This document shows, in pieces, positions 42,901-44,677 of a DNA stretch of 50,639 nucleotides. The stretch's first letter is position 1; every line of letters begins with the position of its first letter. This DNA comes from Nemertoderma westbladi (lineage: Eukaryota > Xenacoelomorpha > Nemertodermatida > Nemertodermatidae). Both the position numbers and the translations under genes were made by a program. The stretch spans positions 1-50,639 of the forward strand of contig JAUCBJ010004395.1 in the NCBI GenBank assembly GCA_032718475.1. The letters are read 5' to 3'. The notes beneath the pieces are model-generated. The model was not told where the DNA came from and searched no databases. It saw nothing but the letters and a program-made list of their open reading frames with translations.

Positions 42901-44652
42901 AGCCGAGAATCCCCTGATTGGTTCCTGGTGAGGCGGGGCAGTACCAAAGGATTGGCGCCATCCAATTACGTAACCAGTTCGCATAGAATTAGGCAATCAA
43001 GGTAGGAATAAATATTATCCTAAAGGAGGACCTTTTACGTATAGTGTTATGGTGAAGGGGGTAGGGGTTCTCTTCTAATTTGGGTTATCATAAAGGAGGA
43101 CCTTTACGTATAGTGTTATGGTGGAGGGGGTACTTCTAATTTGTGTTATCCTAAAGGAGGACCTTTTACGTATAGTGTTATGGTGGAGGGGGTAGGGGTT
43201 CTCTTCTAATTTGGGTTATCATAAAGGATGACCTTTTACGTATAGTGTTATGGTGGAGGGGGTAGGGGTTCTCTTCTAATTTGTGTTTAAATGCGATCTA
43301 AGACTTCTCGAGATTTCCGGGATCGGTACCGGGATTCACACTCTCGGGATCCCGATTGCTAATTTTTGGATTAAATTTCGTTAAAGATACCAATATAATG
43401 TTGCAGAGTATGTATTAAACAGGTTTTGGGCAACGCATTTTACACTTATTAAATATTTACAAATATTAGTAAGATTTATTTATATTAAATTACTTTACAA
43501 ATTAATTGTGGATGGTTTACTGATATGCAAATTCGTTGTAATTAATAAATTCGTGTTTTGGTGCAACTATTTATCAGATGTTAAACAATTTATTTCATTA
43601 TTTATACTTCGGGATCCCGTTCCAAAAAAGTCGGGATCGGGATGCCGTGTAAACACTTTGACACAGGTGATATGATAATGATAGGCAAAAGTTACAATAG
43701 AAAGCCTAGCGGTTTAGCAACTGGGAATGTAGAGTTTGGGCAGACGCATACAGGTTGGATGGAGTGAAAGGATTCCAGGTTATTATTATTTCGCGGTGCG
43801 GATCGGATACTAGCGCTTATTGAAGGGTTCATTCCACTGGAGAGTTGGCAGGACGGGGAGACATTCTCACACCCTAATTCGGTAGAATAATGTGCGCGAG
43901 GAGATTGGGTGCTGAGTGTGATTAATGGTTGATGTGGTGCAACTGTGTTGTTTGTACTGGTATAATAATTTCATTATTTTGGTTTGACTATTTACAGCAA
44001 CAGTGAGTCGTCTTCCAAGTTATCGTCGCCGTCGACAGAGGGCGACGCAGTAGACTCTGGACTCGGCGCCACCCCTAAAGCGCTGCGCCAAACCTCCTGT
44101 TCGTCGTACGAGAGTCGGAGCAACCGCCACTCAACGCCGGTAGAACCGACCGAGGAGCTCCCGCTCCCACCGGACGACGAGGCCACTCTGCGACGTCGTC
44201 ATGGCAACCCGTCGGCCGGGGACGCGAGTGCGAGCACCCCGGACCTCGTGCTGGACCACCAACCGGGCGGGGCCCACCTCGTCGTCCCCCCAGGCGACGC
44301 CCCTCTCGACGGATCCCAGACGCTCACCCGATCGCCGTCGACGCCTCGCTCCGGGGAGCGTCCCGAAGTCGCCATGGACCCCGTCGCGCGCAGTAAGAGT
44401 CTCCGAGCGGCCACCAACGCGGCCGCCACCGGAATGTATGCCTCGCCCATCAGACTCATACACACGTCCCCGTCACTCATCCGCCCTAAACCGCCCCCCA
44501 AACCGCTGCCCCCGTTGCCATTGGACAGTCCCTCCGGAACAGACGATACGTCGTCCCCGGGATCACAGCTATCCTACACAACGGGAATGTCTGGGTTCCT
44601 AGAGGGAAGGACAGAGGAGAAATCAATAGACAGTTTACCTGGTTCATTATAG
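825..44652 (+). CDS. srGAP-like: SLIT-ROBO Rho GTPase-activating protein (srGAP-like), 11 visible exons, 5' end missing
   Basis: Coding exons I place are 825-984, 1319-1526, 4525-4765, 16682-16911, 18969-19130, 40495-40765, 41390-41602, 41854-42074, 42499-42652, 42788-43001 and 43998-44652, about 908 residues. Domain order is F-BAR (exons 1-6), RhoGAP (exons 6-9), SH3 (exon 10) and a Ser/Pro-rich tail (exon 11), the srGAP/ARHGAP4 order. Supporting motifs are NCW near the F-BAR start, ARNEY and EMYNN in F-BAR, the arginine finger in [23 protein letters not shown], and ALYDYDA with PSNYV in SH3. In known srGAPs the F-BAR bends membranes, RhoGAP inactivates Rac/Cdc42-type GTPases, and SH3 binds proline-rich actin regulators. 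All introns have GT-AG borders and compatible phases except the first, which is off by one base. The first F-BAR helices must be encoded upstream of the window. Introns host several other genes. Confidence 0.93.
1114..1217. repeat. 52-bp tandem duplication
   Basis: Two adjacent copies of a unit beginning ACCTGGAAATGTTGTACCT, at 1114 and 1166, nearly identical. They lie in srGAP intron 1, just after an AT-rich stretch of CGGTAATA-like repeats (1045-1105). Confidence 0.8.
1319..1526 (+). CDS. srGAP-like: srGAP exon 2: F-BAR helix
   Basis: Encodes AGEIAQ, then [12 protein letters not shown] (srGAP consensus ELY..MKTYH) and a Lys-rich stretch ending KHKDR. The donor at 1527 is GTACGT. The acceptor AG at 1317-1318 leaves one base too many before the first codon: homology predicts the exon to start at 1320 in phase 0 after the upstream AAG. 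This is either a one-base assembly error or an unusual junction. Confidence 0.8.
1981..2646 (+). pseudogene. DHRS1-like short-chain dehydrogenase/reductase, N-terminus missing
   Basis: An open frame of about 220 codons resembling the C-terminal two thirds of DHRS1-type reductases. From the start: [34 protein letters not shown], the catalytic YxxxK as YCMVK, LEPGV and VVALATD near the end. The Rossmann TGxxxGIG nucleotide-binding motif and about 60 leading residues are absent, and a TAA lies in frame at 1978-1980 just where homology stops. No ATG start is credible: the frame opens with GTG. A likely poly(A) signal AATAAA lies about 20 bases past the stop (near 2665). The intact remaining frame argues for a recent 5'-truncated copy or a last exon whose partners lie elsewhere. 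It sits in srGAP intron 2, same strand. Confidence 0.7.
2766..2885. repeat. CCGGAG-rich repeat beginning AGGGATGCGACAGAGCT
   Basis: A block of CCGGAGC/GCTCCGG motifs starting AGGGATGCGACAGAGCT. The identical 17-base start recurs at 49431, followed by a similar CCGGAGCCGGAG block. The shared sharp boundary suggests copies of one short mobile repeat rather than simple sequence. Confidence 0.5.
3155..3309 (-). pseudogene. Inverted fragment of the DHRS1-like gene
   Basis: Read on the minus strand, this 155-bp stretch is about 97-98% identical to 2154-2310 ([20 protein letters not shown]). Three substitutions are easily seen (aataaacagc/aatagacagc, gggcta/tggcta, tacgtgg/tacatgg). Homology ends abruptly at GGATC on one side and TGGCCA on the other. 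Flanking residues on the extended minus frame are unrelated, so this is a copied piece, not an exon. Confidence 0.8.
3310..4357. other. Intronic sequence, nothing recognised
   Basis: AT-rich srGAP intron 2 sequence. The short open frames at 3474-3704 and 3951-4208 (minus) show no domain or compositional signal of coding. Confidence 0.5.
4358..4378. repeat. Homopolymer C tract (21 bp)
   Basis: A run of C after GTGTAACCT, about 150 bp upstream of srGAP exon 3. Confidence 0.85.
4525..4765 (+). CDS. srGAP-like: srGAP exon 3: F-BAR core
   Basis: The acceptor is TTTTTTTTTACGCAG. The exon encodes [19 protein letters not shown], then a [19 protein letters not shown] stretch that aligns with the conserved KYY-HD-SDLIDC--LGYH of srGAP F-BAR domains. 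It ends in phase 1 before donor GTTAGT. A well conserved exon that anchors the gene identification. Confidence 0.92.
4904..4981 (+). repeat. tRNA-derived (SINE-like) sequence with A and B boxes
   Basis: TGGTACGATGG at 4911-4921 fits a pol III A box and GGTTCGATCCC at 4963-4973 fits a B box, 41 bp apart as in tRNAs. The acceptor and T stems do not pair properly, so this is more likely a SINE head or decayed tRNA than a functional tRNA. Confidence 0.45.
5600..6682 (-). mobile_element. 5'-truncated non-LTR retrotransposon (RT and C-terminal region)
   Basis: Two minus-strand segments carry LINE protein. At about 6682-6193: [13 protein letters not shown] (RT motif A remnant), [20 protein letters not shown] (motif B) and FADDIALLS (motif C). 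At 6094-5621: [37 protein letters not shown] and [14 protein letters not shown], typical of the region after RT in many invertebrate LINEs. The two are separated by about 100 bp of disrupted frame. The 5' end is lost in motif A and the 3' end abuts an AGTAGTAGTAGT tail at 5606-5622. I cannot assign the clade. It lies in srGAP intron 3, antisense. Confidence 0.85.
6683..7370. other. Intronic sequence with a C-tract
   Basis: AT-rich sequence without recognisable genes. It contains the CATGTGAAGAATACC-type repeat in reverse near 6765 (other copies near 5506 and 35878) and a C17 tract at 7232-7248 preceded by GGAGCA. The same GAGCA-plus-C-run junction occurs at 39161-39183. Confidence 0.5.
7464..7671 (-). 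CDS. Exon 2 of the fibrinogen-related gene (C-terminal half of the domain)
   Basis: On the minus strand an acceptor CCTCTAACAG precedes base 7671. The single leading base completes a Gly codon with the phase-2 end of exon 1. The exon encodes [31 protein letters not shown] and [10 protein letters not shown] then TGA, the classical C-terminal signature of fibrinogen-related domains. The joined phases are exact, which is the main evidence that the two pieces form one gene. Confidence 0.8.
7464..14768 (-). CDS. Type II membrane protein with repeat-rich tail and fibrinogen-related domain (two exons)
   Basis: Exon 1 is 14768-12694 and exon 2 is 7671-7464: 2283 bases, 760 residues. Residues 1 to about 489 form a predicted cytoplasmic tail: a Ser-rich block ([20 protein letters not shown]), about 28 copies of a 10-residue unit (consensus [10 protein letters not shown]), a second copy of the Ser block near 360-412, and an acidic end. 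A hydrophobic helix follows at about 490-514 ([19 protein letters not shown]). The exterior part from about 550 is a fibrinogen-related domain: [39 protein letters not shown], then in exon 2 [18 protein letters not shown] and KVEMKL. The Ca-site aspartates are poorly conserved. Such domains commonly bind glycans or microbial surfaces, as in FIBCD1 and ficolins; a receptor role is inference. A poly(A) signal AATAAA (minus) lies near 7370. The intron hosts a retrotransposon. Confidence 0.8.
7700..8259. other. Intron of the fibrinogen-related gene, before the retrotransposon
   Basis: AT-rich sequence with ATTAATTATTAA stretches near 8016-8045. Nothing coding recognised. Confidence 0.5.
8260..11900 (+). 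mobile_element. NeSL-like non-LTR retrotransposon (Ulp1 fragment, zinc finger, RT, restriction-like endonuclease)
   Basis: A nearly full-length element in the intron of the fibrinogen-related gene, transcribed against it. Order: C-terminal half of a C48/Ulp1-like cysteine protease, C2H2-type zinc finger, reverse transcriptase, CCHC knuckle and PD-(D/E)XK restriction-like endonuclease. Ulp1 plus restriction-like endonuclease is the hallmark of the NeSL clade, whose founder targets nematode spliced-leader genes. The 5' end is truncated inside the protease. The 3' end is uncertain, near the AT-rich ATTATTAATATTAATAT stretch at 11890-11908. I saw no clear poly(A) or target duplication. Confidence 0.8.
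8263..11676 (+). pseudogene. NeSL-like polyprotein, one in-frame stop
   Basis: One reading frame runs from 8263 to the TAG at 11674, broken only by TAA at 8644-8646. The first part ends in a Ulp1 active-site pattern, [15 protein letters not shown], with the Cys and the oxyanion Gln but not the upstream His and Asp. A Thr/Pro linker follows. Then come the zinc finger CPVCGRMF with His codons at 8833 and 8842; RT motifs [10 protein letters not shown] (about 9918), LHQGDPEGP (about 10072) and the catalytic YLDDG (about 10162); the knuckle CTRC---H---C (about 11092); and the endonuclease motif RVDG (about 11269) with WDATVVHP (about 11320) and a Lys-Tyr motif. The RT-endonuclease part is intact for about 1,000 codons, so the copy is young. 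Function: target-primed reverse transcription. Confidence 0.85.
12165..12500. repeat. Dispersed repeat family with internal G-tract
   Basis: The segment 12170-12245 is an inverted copy of 40250-40320 (GAGATTGCATGAAATTTGAAAC on one strand). The segment 12429-12490 (G21, TCC, then AATAACGACACTATATTC) matches 40323-40385. A third copy lies at 40985-41085. Within it 12285-12329 holds three 15-bp units GGGAGTTGAAACTAT. Confidence 0.65.
12694..14768 (-). CDS. Exon 1 of the fibrinogen-related gene
   Basis: The ATG at 14768-14766 opens a clean frame of 691 full codons plus two bases. The frame would stop at 12687, but the GT at 12693-12692 (GG then GTACTG) is a donor in phase 2 that fits the acceptor at 7672. 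The fibrinogen fold is cut exactly where [12 protein letters not shown] would run into the missing Cys/GGWW half. A TATA-like TTTATAAG lies about 45-55 bp upstream of the ATG (near 14816-14823). Confidence 0.85.
13700..14570 (-). repeat. Coding minisatellite, 30-bp unit, about 28 copies
   Basis: Tandem 30-bp units (plus-strand form GCATCTACAACTTTACCTTT plus GATTACTCCA) encode a 10-residue repeat [10 protein letters not shown]. Variants change V to E or L and AGVI to GAGM. Runs of consecutive identical units at 14160-14370 imply recent homogenisation. The array is flanked by two copies of a segment of about 165 bp (13525-13695 and 14595-14755) encoding [20 protein letters not shown], so a larger duplication also occurred. 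Confidence 0.9.
14769..15100. promoter_or_regulatory. Candidate 5' region of the fibrinogen-related gene
   Basis: On the minus strand a TATA-like TTTATAAG near 14816-14823 precedes the ATG by about 50 bp. The rest is AT-rich. No other regulatory motif can be defended. Confidence 0.3.
15107..15825. repeat. AT-rich element with inverted arms
   Basis: Arms at about 15151-15190 and 15718-15757 are inverted copies containing CCCGATGCACACATGAG and TTTCATCTTTCA. Outside them GTTAGCTCCTTTTAAACGG (15110) and GTTAGCTCCTTTTTAACGG (15805) recur as direct copies. This looks like a short non-autonomous DNA element; no coding content. Confidence 0.5.
16086..16262 (+). CDS. Possible small secreted peptide or first exon
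   Basis: An ATG opens a 58-codon frame beginning [19 protein letters not shown], a strong signal-peptide-like hydrophobic start, followed by two more Cys (YTCIEGTDC) and a basic/amphipathic end. TTTATAAC lies about 45 bp upstream. I recognise no family and the frame could be chance in AT-rich DNA. Same strand as srGAP, in intron 3. Confidence 0.25.
   Translation: MGCVFLILILICIINLTCCNKAPPQYTCIEGTDCRWQKQNNQRLLWGESKLRAISDLL
16682..16911 (+). CDS. srGAP-like: srGAP exon 4: F-BAR, EMYNN exon
   Basis: The acceptor TTTCCAAG supplies two bases that complete the phase-1 codon from 4765. The exon encodes [19 protein letters not shown] (vertebrate pattern VENLDA-SDKQ-LMEMYNN), then F-F-PHG and a coiled-coil segment ending NKTLQ. 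The donor at 16912 is GTACAT and a TATCAG microsatellite follows at once. Confidence 0.88.
16927..16989 (+). repeat. TATCAG microsatellite
   Basis: Repeats of GTATCA/TATCAG, about 60 bp, immediately after the srGAP exon 4 donor site. Confidence 0.85.
17297..17428. repeat. Palindromic MITE-like element, 132 bp
   Basis: Left arm ATTGTGTATAATGTAGGACT and TTATCTCAC, right arm GTGAGATAAAGGTACATTAT and ACACAAT, are inverted complements. Inner parts also pair (TGTCCC with GGGACT, AATATT with its copy). The centre carries CGAACGAGCGGAGCGAG. The whole could fold into a hairpin, as expected of a MITE. In srGAP intron 4. Confidence 0.65.
17430..18968. other. srGAP intron 4 sequence
   Basis: AT-rich. 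Holds an interrupted G-tract at 18372-18389 and a short CT microsatellite at 18725-18742. No gene recognised. Confidence 0.5.
18969..19130 (+). CDS. srGAP-like: srGAP exon 5: end of F-BAR
   Basis: Exactly 54 codons in phase 0 between acceptor TTTGTAG and donor GTATGT. It encodes [19 protein letters not shown] through [15 protein letters not shown], matching srGAP KRRANQQETE-FYFTK. The next exon continues the same helix 21.4 kb away. Confidence 0.88.
19544..19730 (+). repeat. Dispersed repeat copy A (with G16 tract)
   Basis: A G16 tract at 19544-19559, then CATCCCTCTCCAGGGGAAAA, then a block at 19639-19725 with TCTATTGACTTTAGTTTATT and GTTTTGGTTA. The block recurs at 47847-47936 (same strand) and, inverted, at 49621-49722. 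Confidence 0.7.
20403..20750 (-). CDS. SNRPD2: Small nuclear ribonucleoprotein Sm D2
   Basis: Encodes 115 residues (human SmD2 is 118) and is very highly conserved: [78 protein letters not shown]. This covers the Sm1 and Sm2 motifs of the core spliceosomal ring, where SmD2 pairs with SmD1 and SmF on U snRNAs. The ATG at 20750 fits the family's start; the only in-frame alternative four codons upstream is TTG. The gene is a single exon on the minus strand inside srGAP intron 5. Intact and presumably functional. No poly(A) tract follows, so retroposition is not proven. Confidence 0.95.
   Translation of the reverse strand: MAQNKPKADMTPEELEKREEEEFNTGPLSVLTQSVKNNTQVLINCRNNKKLLARVKAFDRHCNMVLENVKEMWTETPKTGKGQAKAKPVNKDRYISKLFLRGDSVILVLRNPLAG
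20763..21896. other. Sequence between SNRPD2 and the P-like element
   Basis: No gene recognised. It contains CCCGCGAG-like repeats near 21177-21345 and GTACTG/CAGTAC-rich stretches at 21665-21730. The segment 21733-21797 is an inverted near-identical copy of 28310-28375. Confidence 0.5.
21888..21896. repeat. Left target-site duplication of the P-like element
   Basis: GGATATATC directly before the left inverted repeat; the same nine bases follow the right inverted repeat at 25922-25930. Because the flanking bases are themselves palindromic, 8 bp (the P-family size) and 9 bp are equally compatible. Confidence 0.75.
22452..25405 (-). pseudogene. P/THAP9-like transposase, broken
   Basis: Minus-strand pieces in order. 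25405-25160: [25 protein letters not shown]. 25150-24476: [29 protein letters not shown] (catalytic-region DEM), [10 protein letters not shown]. 24457-23771: [15 protein letters not shown] (the P-family D--H--K--RN motif), [20 protein letters not shown]. About 23245-22452: [42 protein letters not shown]. The first three share one frame, separated by TAA stops near 25160 and 24476; the last is in another frame beyond an inserted repeat. The N-terminal THAP zinc finger is absent; MVNKCCV upstream near 25435 may be its remnant. Such transposases cut and paste DNA using a GTP-dependent RNase-H fold. Confidence 0.8.
23243..23800 (+). repeat. Hairpin-rich repeat inserted in the transposase (copy 1)
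   Basis: Interrupts the transposase reading frame. It starts near ATTGTGACGGGATCC with a perfect hairpin (CGGGATCC, AGGAA, GGATCCCG) and ends with CCCAATATTGCTTATCGG and another 8-bp stem (GTGTTAGC...GCTAACAC at 23786-23813, part of which may be host). Its ends and interior match 50040-50600 read in the opposite direction. Confidence 0.65.
25861..25921. repeat. Right terminal inverted repeat of the P-like element
   Basis: Inverse complement of 21897-21957 with two differences. Contains the internal palindrome GGCCTCTTTTTTTAAAGAGG. Followed at once by GGATATATC. Confidence 0.85.
25931..27240. other. Intronic sequence right of the P-like element
   Basis: Contains GGGGCGAGCCACGAAGTGAG near 26287 and the phrase GGTACACATGTTGTTTGGCA near 26411, of a style common in dispersed repeats. 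The open frame 25920-26255 shows no domain. No gene supported. Confidence 0.45.
27311..27602 (+). repeat. Imperfect direct duplication of about 130 bp
   Basis: 27311-27446 and 27471-27602 share AACAGGAC, GCGCAACGAGGC, ACGAGTACTGCGTT and TATAAACCA-CTGGCTT in the same order. Followed by G-tracts at 27679-27691 and 27914-27927. Confidence 0.65.
28160..28230 (-). repeat. tRNA-like sequence
   Basis: On the minus strand TGGTCTAGTGG resembles an A box and AGTTCAAGCCC a B box, within 71 bases with partly pairing ends (GTCTGAT with GATGGAC). The anticodon arm is not convincing. Probably a decayed tRNA or SINE head. Confidence 0.3.
28310..28375 (-). repeat. Inverted partner of 21733-21797
   Basis: Contains AATTTCCCGCCCCGCAGCCA and GTTCGGTAATGACCCGCTTG, matching 21733-21797 on the other strand almost base for base. 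A weaker relative (AAATTTCCCGCTGGAACCAT) is at 30955. A G19 tract follows at 28409-28427. Confidence 0.7.
28744..29405. repeat. Element with inverted arms of about 95 bp
   Basis: 28744-28842 and 29313-29405 are inverted copies (GACATGCCCCATTTG, TATATGAACCGTATGCCAAG, GACTACGTG, GTAGGTCATG). Between them is a non-coding block with GACGGACAGACAGACGGAC. The arm phrase TGCTGCGCGAAGGCCCCACG recurs at 27818 and in weaker form at 16373. Confidence 0.6.
29406..32880. other. Intronic sequence with GTACTG- and TAGGCCTA-rich stretches
   Basis: No gene supported. 31010-31700 is rich in TACTG/CAGTA and ACCGGTAC motifs, which keeps several overlapping frames open by chance. TAGGCCT occurs repeatedly (for example 29842, 30174, 31959). 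Confidence 0.45.
32881..33993. mobile_element. Non-autonomous element with TGGTGTA termini
   Basis: The left end TGGTGTAGCAGAAAATTTCC and the inverse complement of the right end TGGTGTAACAGAGAATTTTC match, and similarity continues inward (GGTTAAA-TTCC-TAGT-TATT). A 36-bp direct repeat (GGGAAAATACACCCTGGAAG) is doubled near the right end (33888-33950). No coding. It contains the fold-back element below. Confidence 0.55.
33179..33740. repeat. Fold-back element nested in the TGGTGTA element
   Basis: Inverted arms of about 127-134 bp at 33179-33305 and 33607-33740 share GACCGAACGTAATC, ATCGAATGTAACATAGTT and CATTGGATCCTATAACTATG. Each arm itself repeats GAATGTAACAT in both directions. The loop holds an 83-bp direct duplication (GAGGCGTGTTGGGGGAACCA at 33339 and 33423). 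Confidence 0.8.
34162..35277 (+). CDS. FANK1: Fibronectin type III and ankyrin repeat protein FANK1
   Basis: 371 residues in one exon (human FANK1 345). An FN3 domain at about residues 20-117 starts [20 protein letters not shown], identical in pattern to FANK1, with [15 protein letters not shown] and VSTTKEP. Six ankyrin repeats follow (about 135-350): [81 protein letters not shown]. The ATG at 34162 (MATPIII) is the first Met; the frame upstream opens only with TTG. Vertebrate FANK1 is expressed in testis and ciliated cells and has been linked to AP-1/apoptosis control; function here is inferred. AATAAA lies near 35367. Plus strand, nested in srGAP intron 5 and 1.7 kb upstream of PEX5. Confidence 0.95.
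   Translation: MATPIIIGNNNEVLGQPLGKPDPPVVGKVTHHSIELYWEKTASVASDVAAKGDGRLRFTVQEQEPKTGEFGVVYTGYAQSHVFDGLEPKTEYTYRLRVLNNLSESPWSALVTVSTTKEPFSNEYLQKAVSRGDIKLVAKILEQKETNVSSPDRFGFTPIMNAAAKGHTKIISMMLENNMDPNEQNSSGKNALMIAAYNGALDAVKVLARCQGNEVAWSTRDRNGSTALHWAADSGNLLLIDWVLGEGADVNGRDTAAGWTALLRCCALSGNVSVAKLLINRGAEINVKDKDGKTPLMVAVLNGHHALVQLLVERGADIFVVNAFGKSAIEMANTFDRRAIVKVLEKKKDEIKSSVIRKPTTAPAFGMKTYV
35278..36957. other. Spacer between FANK1 and PEX5
   Basis: AT-rich. Holds a copy of the CATGTGAAGAATACC repeat at about 35878-35935 and an AATAAA for FANK1 near 35367. No further gene recognised; 36226-36459 (minus) is open but featureless. Confidence 0.45.
36958..38676 (+). CDS. PEX5: Peroxisomal targeting signal 1 receptor PEX5
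   Basis: 572 residues, one exon (human 639). The N-terminus [13 protein letters not shown] carries the conserved Cys used for ubiquitin-dependent recycling. The C-terminal half (about 265-520) is the TPR domain that binds C-terminal SKL-type signals: [88 protein letters not shown]. Odd feature: residues 112-189 are 13 hexapeptides of YSQPAP type (DNA 37291-37524, 18-bp unit), and the middle region has only one clear WxxxF motif (WLDDF, 208-212) plus a degenerate WMYDV (97-101). Other PEX5 proteins have several, used to bind PEX14/PEX13. The ATG context and family alignment fix the start. AATAAA lies near 38902. Nested in srGAP intron 5, same strand. Confidence 0.96.
   Translation: MAGMTQQLVEPECGSSNPLMEVAAHLGQGGTRLSEPQSQQVNAHPTGTFSINDILMGMTSLEVNAPEVTTSIPGVNPPVVLNTRPPVENFRDPLLSWMYDVDDTSTVTNPLYSQPAPYSQPRPYSHPAPYSQPRPYSQPAPFSQRPPYSQPAPYSQPAPYSQPAPYSQPAPYSQPAPYSQPAPYSRPPTLVLRQPPGPVVADPDSNDWLDDFRREVSHDLPPPLDLPPPLDHSPTPTDVAATVFGFPPGTTSSTSPGTFRFAYRYSDDNPFRNSPDPFRLGLTRLRRGDVPTAVLLFELAVQRDPDHSEAWRYLGISQAQNEDDVQAIAALRRCVQLSPGDLDAWQTLSSSYVNESLSGLALGALYNWLSKHPDYKDIASQRAVNTSQISTDIIHDLYTQAANSNGETVDGDIQSGLGVLYHLMSEFEKSIECFRAALTQTPSDALLWNRLGATLANGGRSSEAIEAYNKALSFRPGFIRCRYNLGLAYINLKDYDTAKRQLLECLNAQTETVRSGGDVMAGVGSATGGASGEPIWNLLRFAAAISDHKEMLESVDSRNINSLNNIIKKPPQ
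37291..37524 (+). repeat. PEX5: 18-bp coding repeat in PEX5
   Basis: Thirteen units encoding YSQPAP with variants [12 protein letters not shown] and FSQRPP. The six central units (7-12) are identical in protein, so the array is young. The other frames stay open because of the low-complexity sequence; those frames are shadows. Confidence 0.92.
38677..40222. other. srGAP intron 5, 3' part
   Basis: AT-rich. Contains a C18 tract at 39166-39183 after TTGAGCA, next to CTCTCCAGGGTAAAGTCGAC-type repeat sequence (39064). No gene recognised. Confidence 0.45.
40228..40390 (+). repeat. Dispersed repeat with G15 tract
   Basis: CACCCAGCAAGGAGGAGGGA, CAAATTTCATGCAATCTCAA, G15 at 40323-40337, then AATAACGACACTATATTA and GGACATGGTGTAA. 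It matches 12165-12500 in rearranged orientation. It ends about 105 bp upstream of srGAP exon 6. Confidence 0.65.
40495..40765 (+). CDS. srGAP-like: srGAP exon 6: linker and start of RhoGAP
   Basis: Begins [20 protein letters not shown] (family pattern KFKEY--GSNLITKLQAKH), passes a basic linker, then KLFGG---EYI and [16 protein letters not shown], the entry to the RhoGAP domain. The acceptor is TTATGTAG and the donor GTTAGT; it ends in phase 1. Two other frames are open here but are shadows. Confidence 0.9.
40985..41085 (-). repeat. Third copy of the 12165/40228 repeat family
   Basis: CAAATCGCAATGAGATTATT, AGAGATAGTTTGACTTCC and CATCTTACTGGATGGGCGAA correspond to the inverse complement of 40240-40310, diverged. 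It lies in srGAP intron 6. Confidence 0.5.
41390..41602 (+). CDS. srGAP-like: srGAP exon 7: RhoGAP catalytic core
   Basis: Encodes [16 protein letters not shown], which includes the catalytic arginine finger (GIFRVSG), then [11 protein letters not shown] and [14 protein letters not shown]. The acceptor is CTCGACAG and the donor GTAAGT. All hallmark RhoGAP residues expected in this stretch are present, so GAP activity is likely retained. Confidence 0.93.
41854..42074 (+). CDS. srGAP-like: srGAP exon 8: RhoGAP
   Basis: Encodes [20 protein letters not shown], then [20 protein letters not shown] with GPNLM, the conserved Asn-bearing RhoGAP motif. The acceptor is TTTGTTTTAG and the donor GTTAGT after SQ, phase 0. 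Confidence 0.93.
42499..42652 (+). CDS. srGAP-like: srGAP exon 9: RhoGAP end and acidic linker
   Basis: Encodes [17 protein letters not shown], corresponding to the last RhoGAP helix (NELIKTIIIQHE-IFP in relatives), and an acidic Ser-rich linker ([13 protein letters not shown]). The acceptor is TTCTTCAG and the donor GTTAGT, ending in phase 1. Confidence 0.88.
42788..43001 (+). CDS. srGAP-like: srGAP exon 10: SH3 domain
   Basis: Encodes a complete SH3: [20 protein letters not shown], then DWFLVRR and GLAPSNYV. The ALYDY, Trp and PSNYV ligand-binding residues are present. The second of the paired Trp residues seen in many srGAPs is Phe here. It ends in phase 2 before donor GTAGGA; an imperfect tandem repeat starts 20 bases into the next intron. 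Confidence 0.92.
43010..43290. repeat. Four imperfect 61-70 bp tandem repeats in srGAP intron 10
   Basis: Units starting TAAAGGAGGACC at 43021, 43091, 43152 and 43222, each with TTTACGTATAGTGTTATGGT and GGAGGGGGTAGG. They begin 20 bp past the SH3-exon donor. The downstream region 43310-43640 has CGGGATCCCG-type palindromic stretches. Confidence 0.85.
43998..44652 (+). CDS. srGAP-like: srGAP exon 11: Ser/Pro-rich C-terminal tail with stop
   Basis: The acceptor TATTTACAG joins phase 2 to give [12 protein letters not shown]. The low-complexity tail contains STPDLVLD (vertebrate srGAP: TPDVVLD), ARSKSLR (vertebrate GRSKSF) and a PxxP run [14 protein letters not shown], a possible SH3 ligand. It is markedly GC-richer than the introns. 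The stop is TAG at 44650-44652; a 27-bp repeat array begins about 25 bases later, so the 3' UTR probably enters it. Confidence 0.88.
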
Positions 44653-44677
44653 GGAAGAGAATGTAGGAAAGGTTCCA

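Noticed and set aside
44131-44602. Alternative frames over the last srGAP exon (Arg-rich)
   Set aside because: GC-rich exon keeps other frames open; only one frame joins exon 10 in phase and carries srGAP tail motifs.
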